Shown in pieces: positions 34,057 to 43,126 of a stretch of 64,000 nucleotides of DNA. This stretch comes from Bacillota bacterium. GTDB taxonomy: Bacteria > Bacillota > Clostridia > Christensenellales > SZUA-584. Below the pieces are notes generated by a model. The model was not told the DNA's origin. It made no database searches and worked only from the letters and a program-made list of their open reading frames with translations. Each line of letters begins with the position of its first letter. Positions within the stretch are counted from its first letter, which is position 1. The stretch is taken from assembly GCA_023460085.1 (NCBI GenBank), contig JAEWRI010000038.1:62001-126000 (forward strand), written 5' to 3'. The position numbers were made by a program, and so were the translations under genes.

Positions 34057-35334
34057 ATGAAACGCGCCATCGTTCTGCTTACCATACTCGCGCTGCTGGC
34101 CGCGCTGACGGCCTGCGCAAACGGCGGAAGTCCGTCCGCGGCTGCTTCGCTGTCCGCAAGCCCTTCGCCCAGTCCCACCGCCGCGCCGTCTCCCGCAACG
34201 CGCACCGACCTGCCCGCATACTTCGCGCCGGGGTTGAGCGCGGTGGGCGCGCTTCCCACGCAGAACTGGCGCATCGGCTTCATCGCGGGCGGCGCGTATC
34301 AGGAAGCTGCCGTATTGTATGCGCTTCAGGACATCGCGGCGCAGTACGCGGCGCTGGGTGTTACCGTATCGGTGTGGCAGGCATACAGCGAATCCGCGCA
34401 GACTGACGCGGCGCAGCGCTTCGTCTCCGACGGCGTTGATTTGGTGATACTCTGCGCCGACGGCGAGCGCGCAGAGGTGGGCAAGATATGCTCTGCCGCA
34501 GGCATTCCGTACATCACCATGGGCTGCCGCGCGGGCACGCCCGGTCAGGACGGCTATCTCTGCAGCTTCGAGAACGACGATTACCTCGTCGGCGTGCTTA
34601 CCGGGCTGGCCGTGGCCGACACGCTGACGGCAAAAAACGGCGCACCCCAGGGCAACATCGGAGAAATTGTGGGCAATGTGGCCGATGATAGCACGGTACT
34701 GCGCTCCGCCGGACTGCGACGCGCGCTCTCCGCATACCCCGATATCCGGGTGGTATGCAGCGTGACGACGGAAGGCGATACCGCGTACCACGCCGCCGTG
34801 AACGTCATGAATGCGTATGGCACGGGCGCACTGGACGCCATCGTAACGCAGAGCGACGCGGACGCGCTGGAGACGCTGCAGGCGGCGCTCAACTACAGCC
34901 GCGATGAGCTGCGCGGCTTCATATTCTCCGCGGGGGGCACGAAGGACGGCCTCACGGGCGTATGGTACGGAGAGTTTGCGCAGAGCGTGGAAGTTGGCAC
35001 GCAGTCCGGCATGACCGCGCTGGAATACGCGGTGCAGTATCTGGAAGGCACCGCCGAGGAAATACCGCCTGTCGTATGCGGCGTTACGCGCGCTTTTTGC
35101 GGCTCCACTTCTCAGCAGAAGCTGGCGCTGGCGGAGATCATCGCGCAGATGGACGCGGCGGGCTATCCGTACAGTCTGGACAACCAGGGCGACTACGGCC
35201 TCTTCGCGCCGGACGACCGGCTTCTCGAAATTTATCCGAAGCATTACTACGAATACGGCGATACCGCCGCGTACCTCGCGGAGTTTCCGCCGTTCACCAC
35301 CGTCGAGGCGGTGTACGGCACTTCCGCGGAATGA
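34057..35334 (+). CDS. Periplasmic-binding-protein-like lipoprotein
   Basis: The 425-aa surface lipoprotein has signal and lipobox LTAC (Cys20), a Ser/Pro/Ala linker to about residue 50, then a type I periplasmic-binding fold: WRIGFIAGGAYQEAAVLYALQDIAAQY, SDGVDLVILCADG, a hinge, and DAIVTQSDADALETLQAAL. It resembles sugar-binding or BMP-like receptors. No ABC permease or ATPase is adjacent and the gene is monocistronic, so it may be an orphan receptor or sensor rather than part of a transporter. GGAGGAG precedes the ATG. Confidence 0.8.
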   Translation: MKRAIVLLTILALLAALTACANGGSPSAAASLSASPSPSPTAAPSPATRTDLPAYFAPGLSAVGALPTQNWRIGFIAGGAYQEAAVLYALQDIAAQYAALGVTVSVWQAYSESAQTDAAQRFVSDGVDLVILCADGERAEVGKICSAAGIPYITMGCRAGTPGQDGYLCSFENDDYLVGVLTGLAVADTLTAKNGAPQGNIGEIVGNVADDSTVLRSAGLRRALSAYPDIRVVCSVTTEGDTAYHAAVNVMNAYGTGALDAIVTQSDADALETLQAALNYSRDELRGFIFSAGGTKDGLTGVWYGEFAQSVEVGTQSGMTALEYAVQYLEGTAEEIPPVVCGVTRAFCGSTSQQKLALAEIIAQMDAAGYPYSLDNQGDYGLFAPDDRLLEIYPKHYYEYGDTAAYLAEFPPFTTVEAVYGTSAE

Positions 35335-35386
35335 AGGAGCGCCCCGGAGGGCTATCGTTATGTCATGGGAAATCGGCAGCACACAG

Positions 35387-35406
35387 CCGCTTTCAGTTCT
35401 AAGCGG
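35387..35406 (+). terminator. Weak hairpin after the solute-binding lipoprotein gene
   Basis: CCGCTT/AAGCGG stem with an 8-nt loop about 50 bp past the stop. There is no clear T tract, so termination here is uncertain. Confidence 0.35.
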
Positions 35407-35411
35407 ACCCA

Positions 35412-35476
35412 TGACGGTTCCGTCACTCTGTGAAAAGACATAAGCATTGAAAAAAAGGCTTCATATATAGTATAAT
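35412..35476 (+). promoter_or_regulatory. Promoter of PQQ-like gene A with upstream palindrome
   Basis: TTGAAA (35447-35452), 18-bp spacer, perfect TATAAT (35471-35476). A perfect palindrome TGACGGTTCCGTCA (35412-35425) lies 22 bp upstream of the -35, a usual activator position. Confidence 0.65.
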
Positions 35477-35520
35477 GATGCGCGTGTGGTGGAATTTACG
35501 ATATTGGGGATGTTAGATAG

Positions 35521-37443
35521 ATGAGAAAACGGTATTACGCGCGGCGCCGTAAAGTCCGGCGCGTAGCCCGCGCACGATTCTATATCATCGTCGCCGCTTT
35601 GGCGGTGGCGCTTGCAGTGGGAATATTTTTTATCGTCAAGGCAGTCAGTGAGCAGCCGGGTACCGGCGAAACGGCCAGCGAGTCCGTGCCGCTCTCCGCG
35701 CCCGTTTCGATACCTTCCGATGAACCGACGGAAAGCCCGAGCGAATCGGCAACCGACTCGCCGGTGACCTCCGCGGTCACCGGTTCCGTTCTCCCGGCGG
35801 ATTTGACACCCGCGCCCATTCAGGGCGAAACCGACCCGGCTACCTTCGGCTTTACCACGCATGTCTATGTGGACGGCGCGGAAACCAGCAGCTATACCCG
35901 GCCCGACCCCATCTCTTTTGGCTCCGGCAGCGAGTATAACACGCTGGACGGCGTTACCACATACCGCAGCAACAACTGGCGCGACGGCGCTTCCGTCTAT
36001 GGCACCGCCGAGATTGCCAGCGGCACGCTGACGGTGCTGCCCATCGAAAAAACCACCGGCAGCTCCGGCGGTTCCGTGCGCTCCTGGTCCGGCTCTGCCT
36101 GCACCGGGCAGCCCATCATCGTCACCTGGCCCGACGCCACACGCAAGCTGATGGGCACGCTCTACGACGAATTCCAGAACAGCACTGCCTACCACGACGA
36201 TTTCACCGAGGTCATCATCGCCTCCGCGGACGGCCGCATCTATTTCATGGAGCTCTCCACCGGCACAAAGACGCGGGATCCCATCGTCATCGGCTCCCCC
36301 ACCAAGGGCACGCCCAGCCTCGATCCGCGCGGCTGGCCCATACTCTACGTCGGACAGGGCCTCGATCCTTCCGGAAGCACGGAAACGTGCAAGAGCATGT
36401 ATTTCCGCGTGTACAACCTCGTCACCGGGCAGAAGATTTACGACTTCGGCGCGGACAGCGCGGATCCGGTCGCGCTGCGCAACTGGCAGGCATACGACGC
36501 CAGCCCGCTGATTGACGCGGAGACGGACACGCTCATTGAGCCGGGCGAAAACGGCGTGCTCTATACCATCAAGCTCAACACCACCTACGACGAGGCCACC
36601 GGCAACATCACGATGAATCCCGGCCCCATGGTGAAATACACGTATTCCTCGACGCGCAACGCCTCCACACGCATCTACGGCATGGAGAATTCTCCCGTGG
36701 GCTGGCGCAACTATGTGTTCTTCACCGACAACGCGGGCATGCTGCAGTGCGTCGATCTCAACACCATGTCGCTGGTATACGCCAACGATCTCGAAAACGA
36801 CAGCGACGTCTCCATGGTGCTGGAGGAGGACGCGGACGCCAATACCTTCTACCTTTACACCGGCTGCGAATACGACGACAACGTGGCACAGTCGGAGAAC
36901 ACCACGGGCACGTGCTATGCGCGCAAGATCAACGGCCTGACCGGACACATCGAATGGTCTGTGCCCTTCACCGTGTACACGGATACCAGCCCGGACGCCA
37001 GCGTGGACGGCGGCATACTCGCTTCGCCCATACTCGGCAAGGAAGGGACCACCGCGGAAGGGCTCATCATCTACACCATATCCTCCGTCATCAAGGAAGA
37101 CGGAGGCCGGACAGCGATGATGGTCGCGCTCGATAAAGACGACGGCAGCGTCGTATGGACGGTGGATCTTGAAAACTCGGGCTGGACACCGTCATCAGCC
37201 GCTGCGGTATACACTGCCGACGGGAAGTGCTATATCGTGCAGTGCCTGTACCAGGGTACGGTCAAGCTCATCCGCGTGGACGGTGCGACGGCAAACGGCG
37301 CTTCGGTCGTCTCCAGCGTCAATGTGAGCGAAGCGTTCAGCACCGACGAAGCCAACAGCTTCGAGGCCACCCCGGCGGTGTTTGGAAACACCATCGTCGT
37401 AGGCTCCAAAAGCGGACATTTCTTCTTCCTGACAATCAGCTGA
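35521..37443 (+). CDS. Membrane-anchored PQQ-like beta-propeller protein A
   Basis: The 640-aa protein has a very basic N-terminus (RKRYYARRRKVRRVARAR) and one membrane helix (about residues 20-42), then a Ser/Pro/Glu linker (to about 95). A large extracellular domain with repeated propeller-like strands follows (for example DGRIYFMELSTGTKTRDP, LQCVDLNTMSLVYANDL, VALDKDDGSVVWTVDLENSG, GNTIVVGSKSGHFFFLTI). PQQ-like propellers in Gram-positives are mostly non-enzymatic scaffolds or sugar binders, and no cofactor site is evident. The start has GGGGATG upstream. Paralogous to the next gene. Confidence 0.8.
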   Translation: MRKRYYARRRKVRRVARARFYIIVAALAVALAVGIFFIVKAVSEQPGTGETASESVPLSAPVSIPSDEPTESPSESATDSPVTSAVTGSVLPADLTPAPIQGETDPATFGFTTHVYVDGAETSSYTRPDPISFGSGSEYNTLDGVTTYRSNNWRDGASVYGTAEIASGTLTVLPIEKTTGSSGGSVRSWSGSACTGQPIIVTWPDATRKLMGTLYDEFQNSTAYHDDFTEVIIASADGRIYFMELSTGTKTRDPIVIGSPTKGTPSLDPRGWPILYVGQGLDPSGSTETCKSMYFRVYNLVTGQKIYDFGADSADPVALRNWQAYDASPLIDAETDTLIEPGENGVLYTIKLNTTYDEATGNITMNPGPMVKYTYSSTRNASTRIYGMENSPVGWRNYVFFTDNAGMLQCVDLNTMSLVYANDLENDSDVSMVLEEDADANTFYLYTGCEYDDNVAQSENTTGTCYARKINGLTGHIEWSVPFTVYTDTSPDASVDGGILASPILGKEGTTAEGLIIYTISSVIKEDGGRTAMMVALDKDDGSVVWTVDLENSGWTPSSAAAVYTADGKCYIVQCLYQGTVKLIRVDGATANGASVVSSVNVSEAFSTDEANSFEATPAVFGNTIVVGSKSGHFFFLTIS

Positions 37444-37448
37444 AAACG

Positions 37449-37473
37449 GCCTCCGGTACCCCCGGAGGCTTTT
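37449..37473 (+). terminator. Terminator of PQQ-like gene A
   Basis: Perfect 8-bp stem GCCTCCGG/CCGGAGGC with TACCC loop, then TTTTC, five bases past the stop. Confidence 0.85.
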
Positions 37474-37541
37474 CTCCCAGCGTATCTTTTTGGGGAAACG
37501 TATATATTTTTCGTACTGTTGGCACAATGGAAAGGATTATG

Positions 37542-39428
37542 ATGAAAAGAAGCTACTATTCCAAACGTAAAAAATCTCCGCGCGGAGGACGTGTCGCCAT
37601 TCTGGTGGTGCTCTCCGTGCTGCTCATCGCGGCGATTGCTACCGGCGTTTATTTCCTCGTGAAAACGCTGTCCGGCTCGCCGAATAACGGTAACGGCCCG
37701 AACGTGACCACTTCCCCGGGCGTTTCCGACAGCGCCTCCGCCAGCGTGTCGCAGGAGCCTACGCCGACGCCCGCGCCGACTTTGTCGCTGGACCTCGCGC
37801 CTTCGCCCATTAAGGGAGAAACCGATCCCGATACGCTGGGCTTCACCACGGGCATCATGGTGGACGGACAGGAAGTGGAGTCGTACCAGCGCCCCGATCC
37901 GATTTCCTTCGGAACGGGCGAGGAGTACACCACGCTGCAGGGCATCATCACGTTCCGCGGCAACAACTACCGCAACGCGCCCAGCTGGGGTACCGCCGAT
38001 ATCACCGACGAGACGCTCTCGCTGATGCTTTCCAAGGATACCAGCCGCATTGCTCGCTGGGGCGGCTCCGGCTGGACAGGCCAGCCGCTCGTGGTCACGT
38101 GGCCCGCGGAACTGCGTCAGAATATGACGTCGCTGTACGATAAGTTCCGCACGAAGGACGGTTTCACCGAGGTGATACTCTGCTCCCTCGACGGGCGCAT
38201 CTATTTCATGGATCTCGAAACGGGCGAAAAATCGCGGGACTTCATTGACATCGGCGCGCCGACCAAGGGTACGGCCAGCATCGACCCGCGCGGGTACCCC
38301 ATCATCTACGTCGGACAGGGCCTGCAGTCGGACGGCGATGCCAACAACTGCAATAATATGTACTTCCGTGCCTTCAGCCTCATTGACGGCACCAAGCTCA
38401 TGGAATGCGGCGCGCCCACCGCCGATTCCTTCGCGTATCGGTACTGGCAGGCGTACGATTCCAGCCCGCTTATTGACGCGGAGAGCGACACGCTGATATG
38501 GCCGGGCGAGAACGGCATCCTCTATACCTGCAAGCTGAACACAAATTACAACGCCGAAGCGGGCACCATCACCATGGACTCCGATCCCGTGAAGGTGAAG
38601 TACCGCTATACCTCGCCGATGAACGAGGAGCGCGAAGCCAGCAAGGGCGGACGCTGGGGCATGGAGGACTCCGCCGTGGCGTGGCGCAACTACCTGATGT
38701 TCACCGACAACGCGGGAATACTGCAGTGCGTCGACCTCAACACCATGTCGCTGGTATACGCCAACGATTTGACCAACGACAGCGACGTAACCATGATCGT
38801 TCAGGAGGATAAGGTAGGCCAGCGCGTATACCTCTACGCGGGCTGCGAATATGACGACGATGTGGATAATGTGGAGCCCGGTCAGGGCAAATGTTACGCA
38901 TACAAGATTGACGCGATGACGGGCGAAATTCTTTGGAGCGTCCCCTTCACGGTGGACTCCAGCGATCCCAACGTGGACGGCGGCATACTCGCCTCTCCCA
39001 TACTGGGGCAGGAGGGCACAACGCTGGAGGGCCTCGTCATATACAACGTCACCAAGCTGGTAAAGGGCGACTCCAACACAAGTGAGCTGGTCGCCATCGA
39101 CACGGAAACGGGCGATATCGTCTGGACATACGACATGGGTGTCGCGGGCTGGTCGTGCTCGTCGCCGGTGCCGGTGTACAGCACCACCGTCAATGACGAA
39201 GGCAAGACCGTCGCCTACATCGTACAGTGCGAGATAGGCGGCACCATCGTGCTGCTTCGCGTGGACGGCAGCTTCGAGAACGGCTGCACCGAAGTGGACA
39301 GGCTGAACGTCAACACCGAGCTGGGCGAGGAGAGCGGCAACAACTTTGAGGCCACCCCCGCCGTTTACGGCAATACCATCGTCGTGGGCTCGCGCAGCGA
39401 CCATATCTTCTTCATCACGATAGAATAG
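37542..39428 (+). CDS. Membrane-anchored PQQ-like beta-propeller protein B
   Basis: The 628-aa paralog of protein A has a basic head (MKRSYYSKRKKSPRGGR), a membrane helix (about residues 18-40), a Thr/Ser/Pro linker and the same propeller domain. Shared blocks include LQCVDLNTMSLVYANDL, GGILASPILGQEGTT and FEATPAVYGNTIVVGSRS. I choose the ATG at 37542, 5 bases after AAAGGA; ATGs at 37539 and 37527 are alternatives. A terminator lies between the pair, so each is transcribed separately. Function unknown; the extracellular position suggests a wall or surface-polymer role. Confidence 0.8.
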   Translation: MKRSYYSKRKKSPRGGRVAILVVLSVLLIAAIATGVYFLVKTLSGSPNNGNGPNVTTSPGVSDSASASVSQEPTPTPAPTLSLDLAPSPIKGETDPDTLGFTTGIMVDGQEVESYQRPDPISFGTGEEYTTLQGIITFRGNNYRNAPSWGTADITDETLSLMLSKDTSRIARWGGSGWTGQPLVVTWPAELRQNMTSLYDKFRTKDGFTEVILCSLDGRIYFMDLETGEKSRDFIDIGAPTKGTASIDPRGYPIIYVGQGLQSDGDANNCNNMYFRAFSLIDGTKLMECGAPTADSFAYRYWQAYDSSPLIDAESDTLIWPGENGILYTCKLNTNYNAEAGTITMDSDPVKVKYRYTSPMNEEREASKGGRWGMEDSAVAWRNYLMFTDNAGILQCVDLNTMSLVYANDLTNDSDVTMIVQEDKVGQRVYLYAGCEYDDDVDNVEPGQGKCYAYKIDAMTGEILWSVPFTVDSSDPNVDGGILASPILGQEGTTLEGLVIYNVTKLVKGDSNTSELVAIDTETGDIVWTYDMGVAGWSCSSPVPVYSTTVNDEGKTVAYIVQCEIGGTIVLLRVDGSFENGCTEVDRLNVNTELGEESGNNFEATPAVYGNTIVVGSRSDHIFFITIE

Positions 39429-39450
39429 CAGGTTTTATGCCGAACAAACG

Positions 39451-39476
39451 CGCGCGGGGAAACCCCGCGCGTTTTT
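39451..39476 (+). terminator. Terminator of PQQ-like gene B
   Basis: Perfect 9-bp stem CGCGCGGGG/CCCCGCGCG with AAA loop, then TTTTTG. Confidence 0.92.
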
Positions 39477-39590
39477 GATTCGCCCGAGACGCTGTTCAGC
39501 GCATTATTATTTTATGCGTGATAAAGTCACTGAAAGAGAGTCGCCACTGCCGTAATATAAATTTGTGAAAAAAATATCTGGAGATACTAC

Positions 39591-39782
39591 ATGAAGCTGA
39601 ACGTAATTCAACAAAGATGCCCTCAGAATCACCGCTGCCCGTCGCTGCGCGTATGCCCCACGGGCGCGCTGACGCAGACCGGCTTTGCCGCGCCGGAGGT
39701 CGATCAGGAAAAGTGCATCGCATGCGGAAAGTGCGTGCGGTTTTGCCCGATGCAGGCTTTAAAACTCGAAGAAGAGAGGTAA
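39591..39782 (+). CDS. Small 4Fe-4S ferredoxin-like protein
   Basis: A 63-aa iron-sulfur protein with two Cys clusters: CPQNHRCPSLRVCP (residues 10-23) and CIACGKCVRFCP (42-53). The second is a classical 4Fe-4S motif; the first is irregular, so it may bind a second cluster or none. It lies 7 bp before the CoA-disulfide-reductase fusion gene and is surely cotranscribed, making it a likely electron donor or acceptor for it. GGAG precedes the ATG. Confidence 0.88.
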   Translation: MKLNVIQQRCPQNHRCPSLRVCPTGALTQTGFAAPEVDQEKCIACGKCVRFCPMQALKLEEER

Positions 39783-39789
39783 CGTAATC

Positions 39790-42249
39790 ATGTCCAGAAA
39801 AGTAGTCATCATCGGCGGCGTGGCAGGCGGCGCAAGCTGCGCGGCGCGCCTCCGGAGGCTCGACGAAAGCGCCGAGGTCGTGATGCTCGAAAAAGGCCCC
39901 TACATATCCTTCGCGAACTGCGGCCTGCCCTACCATATCGGCGGTGCCATCGACAAGCGCGAAAAGCTGCTGCTGCAGACGCCCGCTTCCTTCAAGGCGC
40001 GCTTCAACGTGGACGTGCGCGTCAACAGCGAAGTCACCGCCATCGACAGGGCGGCCAAAACCGTGACGGTTTCCGCGGACGGCAAGACGTATACCGAAAG
40101 CTACGACACGCTGGTGCTGTCCACCGGCTCCTCTCCCATCGTACCGAAGCTGCCGGGCGCGGACGACCCGCGCGTGCTGCAGCTGTGGACGATCCCCGAC
40201 ATGGATGCCATCATCAAAACCATCGCCGACACGAAGGCACAGCGCGCCGTGGTGGTGGGCGGCGGTTTCATCGGCCTCGAGATGGTCGAAAACCTGAAGC
40301 ACGCGGGTCTCTCCGTCACGCTTGTGGAAATGCTGGATCAGGTGATGCCTCCCGTGGACTACGAGATGGCGCAAATCCTGCACAAGCACTTAGCCGACAA
40401 CAACGTGCGCCTCGCGCTGGGCGAAGGCGTGGAGCGCTTTGAGGACACCGGCAGCGGCCTGCGCGTGGTGACTTCCAAGCGCAGCATCGATACCGACATC
40501 GTCATACTCGCCATCGGCGTGCGGCCCAACTCTCAGCTGGCCAAGGACGCGGGACTGACGCTGAACGCGCGCGGCGGCATCGTCGTGGACGAGTCCCTGA
40601 AGACCTCCGACGAAGCCATCTATGCCGTGGGCGACGCGGTGGAAACGGTAAACTTCGTCACGCAGGATCGTACCATGATACCGCTGGCGGGCCCCGCCAA
40701 CAAGATGGGCCGCATGGCCGCCGACAACATCTGCGGCATGAAACGCGCCTACCGCGGCACGCAGGGGGCCTCCGTTGCCAAGGTATTCGACATGACCGTA
40801 GCCAGCGTGGGTCTCAGCGAAAAGCAGCTTCGCGCCGCCGGAAAGGCCATCAACACGGACTACAAGGTGACGGTGCTGCATCCGCTCTCCAACGCGGGCT
40901 ACTACCCCGGCGGGCTGCCGTTGTCGCTCAAGCTCATATTCTCCGTGCCGGACGGCAAGGTGCTGGGCGCTCAGGCTGTGGGCTACAAAGGCGTGGAGAA
41001 GCGCATCGACGTGCTGTCCACCGCCATGCGCTTCGGCGCGACGGTATACGACCTCGAGGAGACGGAGCTGTGCTACGCGCCGCCGTATTCCTCCGCGAAG
41101 GACCCGGTCAACATGGCGGGCTTCTCCGCCGCGAATGTGCTGGAGGGCACCGTGGATAATGTCTCCTTCGGCGAACTGTCCGGTCTGCCCAAGGACACCG
41201 TGTATCTCGACGTGCGCACCGCGCCCGAGGTGCAGATGGGCGCCATACCGGGCAGCGTACATGTGCCGGTGGACAGCCTGCGCGCGCAGCTAGGCACGCT
41301 CGACACGGAGAAGTCTTACGTGGTCTATTGCGCAGTGGGTATCCGCGCGTACATCGCGTGCCGGATTCTGACGCAAAACGGCTTCAAGCACGTGCGCAAC
41401 CTCGCGGGCGGCTACACCACCTACCGCGCCGCCAGCGGCGACTATACAATGAGCAAGGACGAGCCGGCAGCTCCGGCCCCGAAGAGCACGCCCATGACCG
41501 CGCCGCAGCCCTCCAAGACCATCGCGGTGGACGCGTGCGGTCTGCAATGTCCCGGCCCCGTCATCAAGCTGTACGAGGCGATGGTGGCGGCGGAGACGGG
41601 CGATATGATACACATCACCTCCACAGACCCCGGCTTCTTCGCGGACGCGTCGGCCTGGTGCGCGCGCACGCGCAACACCTACGTGAAGGGCGAACGCAGC
41701 GACGACGGCTTCTCGGTCTGGATCAAGAAGGGCTGCGAGGGCGAGTCCGCGACGACAGGTGCCTGCACCAGTGCCAGCGGCAACGACAAATCGATGATCG
41801 TGTTCAGCGGAGACCTTGACAAGGCGCTGGCAAGCTTCATCATTGCCAACGGCGCGGCGGCAATGGGCCGCAAGGTGACGATGTTCTTCACCTTCTGGGG
41901 GCTCAACATACTGCGCCGCCACGAGAAAGTGAAGGTAAAGAAGTCCTTCATCGAAAAGATGTTCGGCGCGATGATGCCGCGCGGCACGCAAAAGCTCACG
42001 CTCTCCAAGATGAACATGATGGGCATGGGCAGCAGCATGATGAAGGGCATCATGAAGAAAAAGAACGTGGCTACGCTGGATGAGCTGATAGCGCAGGCGC
42101 AGAAGAACGGCGTGAAGATGGTAGCCTGCACCATGTCCATGGACGTGATGGGCATCCATGCGGAAGAACTCATCGACGGCGTGGAGCTGGCGGGCGTGGC
42201 TTCCTACCTCGCCGCGGCGGAGAACTCCGATACGAACTTGTTCATATAG
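39790..42249 (+). CDS. CoA-disulfide reductase-rhodanese-TusA-DsrE fusion protein
   Basis: The 819-aa cytoplasmic protein has four modules in sulfur and persulfide handling. Residues 1-440: FAD/NAD(P)H disulfide reductase with redox Cys44 in FANCGLPYH. About 455-545: rhodanese domain with Cys514 in VVYCAVGIR. About 568-640: TusA/SirA-like domain with Cys583 and Cys587 in CGLQCPGP. About 655-819: DsrE/F-like domain (SMIVFSGDLDKALASFIIANGA). All expected cysteines are present. Such fusions suggest a relay: reduction of CoA-polysulfide or persulfide, sulfur transfer by rhodanese and delivery by TusA. Operon with a ferredoxin-like gene. Confidence 0.9.
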   Translation: MSRKVVIIGGVAGGASCAARLRRLDESAEVVMLEKGPYISFANCGLPYHIGGAIDKREKLLLQTPASFKARFNVDVRVNSEVTAIDRAAKTVTVSADGKTYTESYDTLVLSTGSSPIVPKLPGADDPRVLQLWTIPDMDAIIKTIADTKAQRAVVVGGGFIGLEMVENLKHAGLSVTLVEMLDQVMPPVDYEMAQILHKHLADNNVRLALGEGVERFEDTGSGLRVVTSKRSIDTDIVILAIGVRPNSQLAKDAGLTLNARGGIVVDESLKTSDEAIYAVGDAVETVNFVTQDRTMIPLAGPANKMGRMAADNICGMKRAYRGTQGASVAKVFDMTVASVGLSEKQLRAAGKAINTDYKVTVLHPLSNAGYYPGGLPLSLKLIFSVPDGKVLGAQAVGYKGVEKRIDVLSTAMRFGATVYDLEETELCYAPPYSSAKDPVNMAGFSAANVLEGTVDNVSFGELSGLPKDTVYLDVRTAPEVQMGAIPGSVHVPVDSLRAQLGTLDTEKSYVVYCAVGIRAYIACRILTQNGFKHVRNLAGGYTTYRAASGDYTMSKDEPAAPAPKSTPMTAPQPSKTIAVDACGLQCPGPVIKLYEAMVAAETGDMIHITSTDPGFFADASAWCARTRNTYVKGERSDDGFSVWIKKGCEGESATTGACTSASGNDKSMIVFSGDLDKALASFIIANGAAAMGRKVTMFFTFWGLNILRRHEKVKVKKSFIEKMFGAMMPRGTQKLTLSKMNMMGMGSSMMKGIMKKKNVATLDELIAQAQKNGVKMVACTMSMDVMGIHAEELIDGVELAGVASYLAAAENSDTNLFI

Positions 42250-42280
42250 GACTGGGTTGGGATAACAGGATAGACGGGCA

Positions 42281-42303
42281 GGGCCTCCGAAAACCGGAGG
42301 CCC
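42281..42303 (+). terminator. Hairpin after the CoA-disulfide-reductase fusion gene
   Basis: Perfect 9-bp stem GGGCCTCCG/CGGAGGCCC with AAAAC loop; the following TTGCGTT is a weak T tract. Confidence 0.65.
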
Positions 42304-42321
42304 TTGCGTTACTATCAGATA

Positions 42322-42957
42322 TTATCTGGATTCCAGCTTATCCACCTCACCATTCATTATGAAGGATAGTGAATGCTGGACTTTGTCATGTGCCCAATTC
42401 CACCATTGCAAATCCTGCAACCTGTGAATTGTCTTATCATCGAAACGCTTCCTGATTTCTTTTGCGGGAACTCCACCCACAATGGTATACGGAGGTACAT
42501 TCTTCGTAACCACTGCCCTCGCGGCAATGATGGCACCGTCCCCAATGTGAACGCCGGACAGTATGACAGCTTCATATCCTATCCATACATCATTGCCAAT
42601 GACAATATCGCCTTTATTGTCCCACGCGGTTTGAATGTCTTTCGGTTCAAGATTCCATTCCTCGAAAAATAACGGGAAAGGATACGTGGAAAGTGATTTC
42701 ATCGTATGGTTGGCACTGGTAAACAGGAACTTTGCTCCACAGGCGATGGAACAGTACTTGCCGATAATCAACCGATCCTGATTGATTGGGTAATGGTACA
42801 ACACATTATTCTTTTCAAACTGTCTGGGATCAGAAACAAAATCGTGGTACATGGTATAATCACCCACCGTGATATTCTGACCCGTAATTACCTCTTTCAA
42901 ATACACGGTTTCGCTATCATTGGCTCTCGGATATATCTTCTTATCTGGAATAGTCAT
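42322..42957 (-). CDS. Vat/CatB-like hexapeptide-repeat O-acetyltransferase
   Basis: The 211-aa left-handed beta-helix acetyltransferase is of the xenobiotic (XAT) group. Family blocks present: [19 protein letters not shown], the catalytic His in [32 protein letters not shown], and the C-terminal [14 protein letters not shown]. Relatives acetylate streptogramin A (Vat) or chloramphenicol (CatB); many chromosomal ones have no proven drug activity. The start is the ATG at 42957 with GGAGG 7 bases upstream. The gene is clearly more AT-rich than its neighbours, as in acquired resistance genes. Confidence 0.82.
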   Translation of the reverse strand: MTIPDKKIYPRANDSETVYLKEVITGQNITVGDYTMYHDFVSDPRQFEKNNVLYHYPINQDRLIIGKYCSIACGAKFLFTSANHTMKSLSTYPFPLFFEEWNLEPKDIQTAWDNKGDIVIGNDVWIGYEAVILSGVHIGDGAIIAARAVVTKNVPPYTIVGGVPAKEIRKRFDDKTIHRLQDLQWWNWAHDKVQHSLSFIMNGEVDKLESR

Positions 42958-43091
42958 TATCAATCCTCCGCATTCAAATTTGTGAACCAGACTATTCCAG
43001 TAGTTTCAATGCAATTTTTCACCCGCATCACCAACTTTTATTAGAGATTACCAACACGCGTACCTGCATACACGCACTCCTATCGACACTC

Positions 43092-43116
43092 AAAAAGGCT
43101 TCCGTTGGCGGAAGCC
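43092..43116 (-). terminator. Terminator of the zinc-ribbon gene 43127-44158
   Basis: Perfect 8-bp stem GGCTTCCG/CGGAAGCC with a 4-nt loop; on the minus strand TTTTTGAG follows. Confidence 0.88.
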
Positions 43117-43126
43117 CGGTGGGCAT

